This document shows, piece by piece, positions 41,784 through 44,306 of a stretch of 44,306 nucleotides of DNA. The stretch comes from Bacteroides finegoldii DSM 17565 (GTDB lineage: Bacteria; Bacteroidota; Bacteroidia; Bacteroidales; Bacteroidaceae), in the NCBI RefSeq assembly GCF_000156195.1, contig NZ_GG688329.1:1-44306 (forward strand). Direction: 5' to 3'. Under the pieces are notes generated by a model. The model saw nothing but the letters and a program-made list of their open reading frames with translations, was not told where the DNA came from and searched no databases. Within the stretch, counting starts at the first letter, position 1. Each line of letters opens with the position of its first letter. Made by a program: the position numbers and the translations under genes.

Positions 41784-42836
41784 ATGCGTATTGTTCTGTT
41801 TTGTGAAAACAAATATGCTATTGATATATTGTATCCCATTTATCAGGAAGCATTGAAATCAGAAGATAACCAACTGTTGTGGTATATTCATCTTCCGAAG
41901 ATTCCGGTATTCCCTTTGCAGAAAGAAGTTACCTATACGCATTCTATACAGGAAGTTTATGATTTCTCTCCGGAAGCAATATTTGTTCCGGGCAATATTG
42001 TTCCATATTATTTGCCTGGAGTGAAGGTGCAGGTGTTTCACGGATATGCTGCAGAGAAGAAAGATCATTGGGTGATCCGCCGGTATTTTGATACCTATTT
42101 TACGCAAGGTCCTTTCTTTACTAAGAAGTTTAAAGAACTGGCGGTAAAGTATGGTGATTTTGAAGTGGTGGAGACAGGATGGCCCAAACAGGATTGGATT
42201 AAAACCCATTGGCATGATTTTGATCAGGAACGGGAAAAGCTATTGAGAGAGCATGGTAAAAAGCAGATAGTGTTGTATGCACCAACGTTTTCACCATCTT
42301 TAACATCTCTTCCTGCATTAAAAGAAGCTTTGTTGCATTTAGTAAAGATGAGGGATATTGTATTGCTTCTGAAATTTCATCCGTTGACACGGAAGGAATG
42401 GATTGATGAATACAAGCAACTGGCTGAACAAGAAGAACATATTGTATGGGTGGATGGTTTTAACGTCACGAAGTATCAGTTGATGTCAGATGTGATGATA
42501 AGTGACACCTCTTCCACCGTTTATGAATTTCTTCTTCTAGGACGACCGGTCATTACCTATCGTACTATTGCAAAAGATATTTATTGGACTGATATAACCG
42601 ATGTCACTCAGTTGATGGAAGCGTTTGAAAGAGCACAATATAATGAAGAAGACATCGCCAAACGTCGTTGGATTGTAGATAATTACGATCCTTATTTGGA
42701 TGGGAAAGTTTGCAGGCGAATGCTGGATGCAGTAGCCGATTATATTCATCGTCATGGAGTACCCGAAAAGCGTAAGCTTAACTTGTGGCGGAAGTATACA
42801 AGCATTAAGAAATTTGGGAGAATAAAGAAGAGGTGA
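41784..42836 (+). CDS. CDP-glycerol:poly(glycerophosphate) glycerophosphotransferase-family enzyme
   Basis: The 350 residues match the TagB/TagF-type polyol-phosphate transferase fold. Two histidines are expected in catalysis: H86 (VFHGYAAEKKDH) and H199 (LLLKFHPLTRKEW). SDTSSTVYEFLLLGRPVI is the donor-site motif. Such enzymes move glycerol- or ribitol-phosphate from the CDP form. In a Gram-negative LOS cluster this indicates a phosphodiester-linked alcohol on the glycan. The cytidylyltransferase at the end of the window (43921) could supply the CDP donor. Confidence 0.85.
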   Translation: MRIVLFCENKYAIDILYPIYQEALKSEDNQLLWYIHLPKIPVFPLQKEVTYTHSIQEVYDFSPEAIFVPGNIVPYYLPGVKVQVFHGYAAEKKDHWVIRRYFDTYFTQGPFFTKKFKELAVKYGDFEVVETGWPKQDWIKTHWHDFDQEREKLLREHGKKQIVLYAPTFSPSLTSLPALKEALLHLVKMRDIVLLLKFHPLTRKEWIDEYKQLAEQEEHIVWVDGFNVTKYQLMSDVMISDTSSTVYEFLLLGRPVITYRTIAKDIYWTDITDVTQLMEAFERAQYNEEDIAKRRWIVDNYDPYLDGKVCRRMLDAVADYIHRHGVPEKRKLNLWRKYTSIKKFGRIKKR

Positions 42837-42869
42837 GAGAATAAATGTTGAATTTTAATTGAGCGAAAT

Positions 42870-43907
42870 ATGAAGTCATATGTTTTTCCTGGAAATATAG
42901 AAGACTCGATCCTCCAAATAGGAGGGAAGCCTTTTCCTTATATGCGCACAGCGCAATTCTCTGAGCTTGTGAAAGACTCGGAGAGAATGTTGTTGCATTT
43001 GATAAACTGTCCGGAGGGACGTGTGATATTTTATACGGCCTCAGGAACGGGAGCGATGGATGCTGTGGTGGCTAATTATGTCTCTCAATGTGAGAAAGCT
43101 TTTATTCTGGTAGGCGGATCGTTCGGACACCGTTGGAAGAATCTTTGTGATTATTATCACTGTCCGAACGAAATATTTGAGGTTCCTTTTGCCCGTGATA
43201 TAGACTATGTGCAATTGGAAGAGCGGGTACGTACATCTCGTCCCGATGTCTTTTTATGTCAACATCACGAGACCTCTACCGGACAACTTTATGATATGGA
43301 GAAGATTTCTGCTATCTGTAAGAAGTATGAGGTATCTTTGGTGGTAGATGCCATCAGTTCTTTCTTATCTGATACCTTGGATATGTCCGGTTGGGGGATT
43401 GATATCTGTATCACAAGCAGTCAGAAAGGTTTGAACATAGCTCCGGGATTGTCATTCTTGTTTCTTTCTCCCCGAGTGCTTCAGACAGTTTTCTCGCATA
43501 AATCTTATTATTTTGATTTTGAAGAGAATCTGAAGAATTTAGAACGTGGTCAAACTCCTTATAGTCCTGCTACTACCTTATTCCTTCAGTTACATGCACG
43601 TTTGCAGAGCGATATGAAGATAGGTGTGGACAATATCATTGCATCCGTACGGGCGAAAGCTCTTTATTTTCGTGAACTATGTAAACAGAATAATTGGGAA
43701 GTACCGGCCGAAGTTCCTTCAAATTGCATAACAGGATTCTTTGTTCGGAGAAATGGTGATATTCTTTTTAAGGAATTGCTGAAACAGGAGATTTTTATTA
43801 TGCCCGGCGGAACTCCGAACTATTTCCGTGTGTCCCATCTGGGTGTTCAGACTAATGAAGATCTGGATGATTTGGCAAGGAGAATTAAAGAAATAGAAAA
43901 CCGATAA
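42870..43907 (+). CDS. Class V PLP aminotransferase (alanine-glyoxylate / 2-aminoethylphosphonate type)
   Basis: The 345 residues form a fold-type I aminotransferase of the AGT/PhnW group. The PLP lysine is K186 (SSQKGLN), with VVDAISSFL (D160) and TASGTGAMDAVVAN forming the cofactor pocket. PhnW-type enzymes convert phosphonoacetaldehyde to 2-aminoethylphosphonate. Serine- or alanine-glyoxylate enzymes are alternatives. Lying between a CDP-polyol transferase and a cytidylyltransferase, it could supply an amine for a CDP-activated head group. No PEP mutase is in the window. It is about 10 residues shorter than many relatives, with no break visible. Confidence 0.8.
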   Translation: MKSYVFPGNIEDSILQIGGKPFPYMRTAQFSELVKDSERMLLHLINCPEGRVIFYTASGTGAMDAVVANYVSQCEKAFILVGGSFGHRWKNLCDYYHCPNEIFEVPFARDIDYVQLEERVRTSRPDVFLCQHHETSTGQLYDMEKISAICKKYEVSLVVDAISSFLSDTLDMSGWGIDICITSSQKGLNIAPGLSFLFLSPRVLQTVFSHKSYYFDFEENLKNLERGQTPYSPATTLFLQLHARLQSDMKIGVDNIIASVRAKALYFRELCKQNNWEVPAEVPSNCITGFFVRRNGDILFKELLKQEIFIMPGGTPNYFRVSHLGVQTNEDLDDLARRIKEIENR

Positions 43908-43920
43908 ATCTATATAGTTA

Positions 43921-44306
43921 TGAAAGAAAAGAAAGTTAGAGTATTTACATCCGGCAGTTTTGACTTGTTCCATATTGGTCATTTGAATATCTTGGAGAAG
44001 TCAGCCTTATTGGGTGATGAATTGATAGTAGGGGTAAGTACGGATGAACTGATACAACACTATAAAGGAATGCCGCCGATTATTCCTTTTGAGCAACGTA
44101 TGCGGATTGTTTCCTCTATCAAATGCGTGACAAAAGTGGTGAAGCAGGTGAAATTGACAGAGATTGCTCAATTAGAGAGAGAAAATATTGATATTGTAAC
44201 TATAGGAGATGATTGGAAAGACAAATATTTGGAAGGATTGGAATGGATAAAGCAGCAACCCGGAAAGAGAGTAGTATATTTTCCGTATACTCCCGGTGTT
44301 AGTACA
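43921..44306 (+). CDS. Cytidylyltransferase (glycerol-3-phosphate/phosphoethanolamine type), 3' part missing
   Basis: The first 128 codons are present and the frame is open at the window edge. GSFDLFHIGHL contains the HxGH nucleotide-binding motif of CTP-dependent cytidylyltransferases. STDELIQHYKGMPPIIPFEQRM and TIGDDWKDK follow, as in TagD/GCT-type enzymes. The segment PYTPGVST is the start of the family's RTxGISTT-type motif. It should make a CDP-alcohol (glycerol, ethanolamine or an analogue such as 2-aminoethylphosphonate). It is 13 bp after the aminotransferase, in the same operon. Confidence 0.85.

Overview
The window looks like a chromosomal segment of a human gut Bacteroides, most likely B. 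thetaiotaomicron or a very close relative. Three things point there. The start sites carry the Bacteroidota -7 promoter box TAnnTTTG. Secreted proteins have short lipoprotein signals (LLSSC, FTSC, LYSC). The gene order GH88 / Ser-type sulfatase / PL8 lyase, followed by cysS, pfkA, rnc-fabF-acpP, purN and a lipooligosaccharide (LOS) cluster, is the order I recall for the region of the type strain that contains BT3348-BT3350. The species call rests on memory and was not searched.

Left part (1-14.8 kb). A minus-strand reading frame, probably an insertion-sequence transposase, runs off the left edge. Next is a minus-strand operon encoding an RND efflux pump (lipoprotein membrane-fusion protein, HAE1 pump, TolC-like lipoprotein). 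It ends in a solitary, somewhat divergent lpxA and two tandem terminators. A secreted GH2 beta-galactosidase with its own promoter and terminator follows. A regulatory region holds four palindromes exactly 22 bp apart and separates an HU-like/winged-helix protein (minus) from an Ig-like lipoprotein and DUF3108 pair (plus). A hotdog thioesterase closes the block.

Middle (14.8-34.1 kb). A three-gene plus-strand operon encodes glycosaminoglycan-degrading enzymes: unsaturated glucuronyl hydrolase, GalNAc-sulfate-type sulfatase and PL8 chondroitin lyase. No SusC/SusD or regulator lies beside it, so import and control must come from elsewhere. Housekeeping genes follow: cysS, a Cof-type HAD phosphatase, a SNF2 helicase, an mnmA paralogue, a GH3/JAR1-like acyl-adenylase, pfkA (3' end overlapping rnc), the rnc-fabF-acpP operon, purN and pdxB.

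Right part (34.2-44.3 kb, running off the edge). A plus-strand cluster has the make-up of LOS biosynthesis. It encodes DUF4254, a GT9 heptosyltransferase-like enzyme, UDP-galactopyranose mutase with a coupled glycosyltransferase (probable galactofuranose addition), GT4, an LtaS-like alkaline-phosphatase-superfamily transferase, a Kdo-kinase-like protein, a CDP-glycerol-type polyol-phosphotransferase, a class V aminotransferase and the start of a CTP-dependent cytidylyltransferase. Together the last genes suggest an LOS decorated with a phospho-alcohol or phosphonate group. No rRNA, tRNA, CRISPR array or prophage was found.
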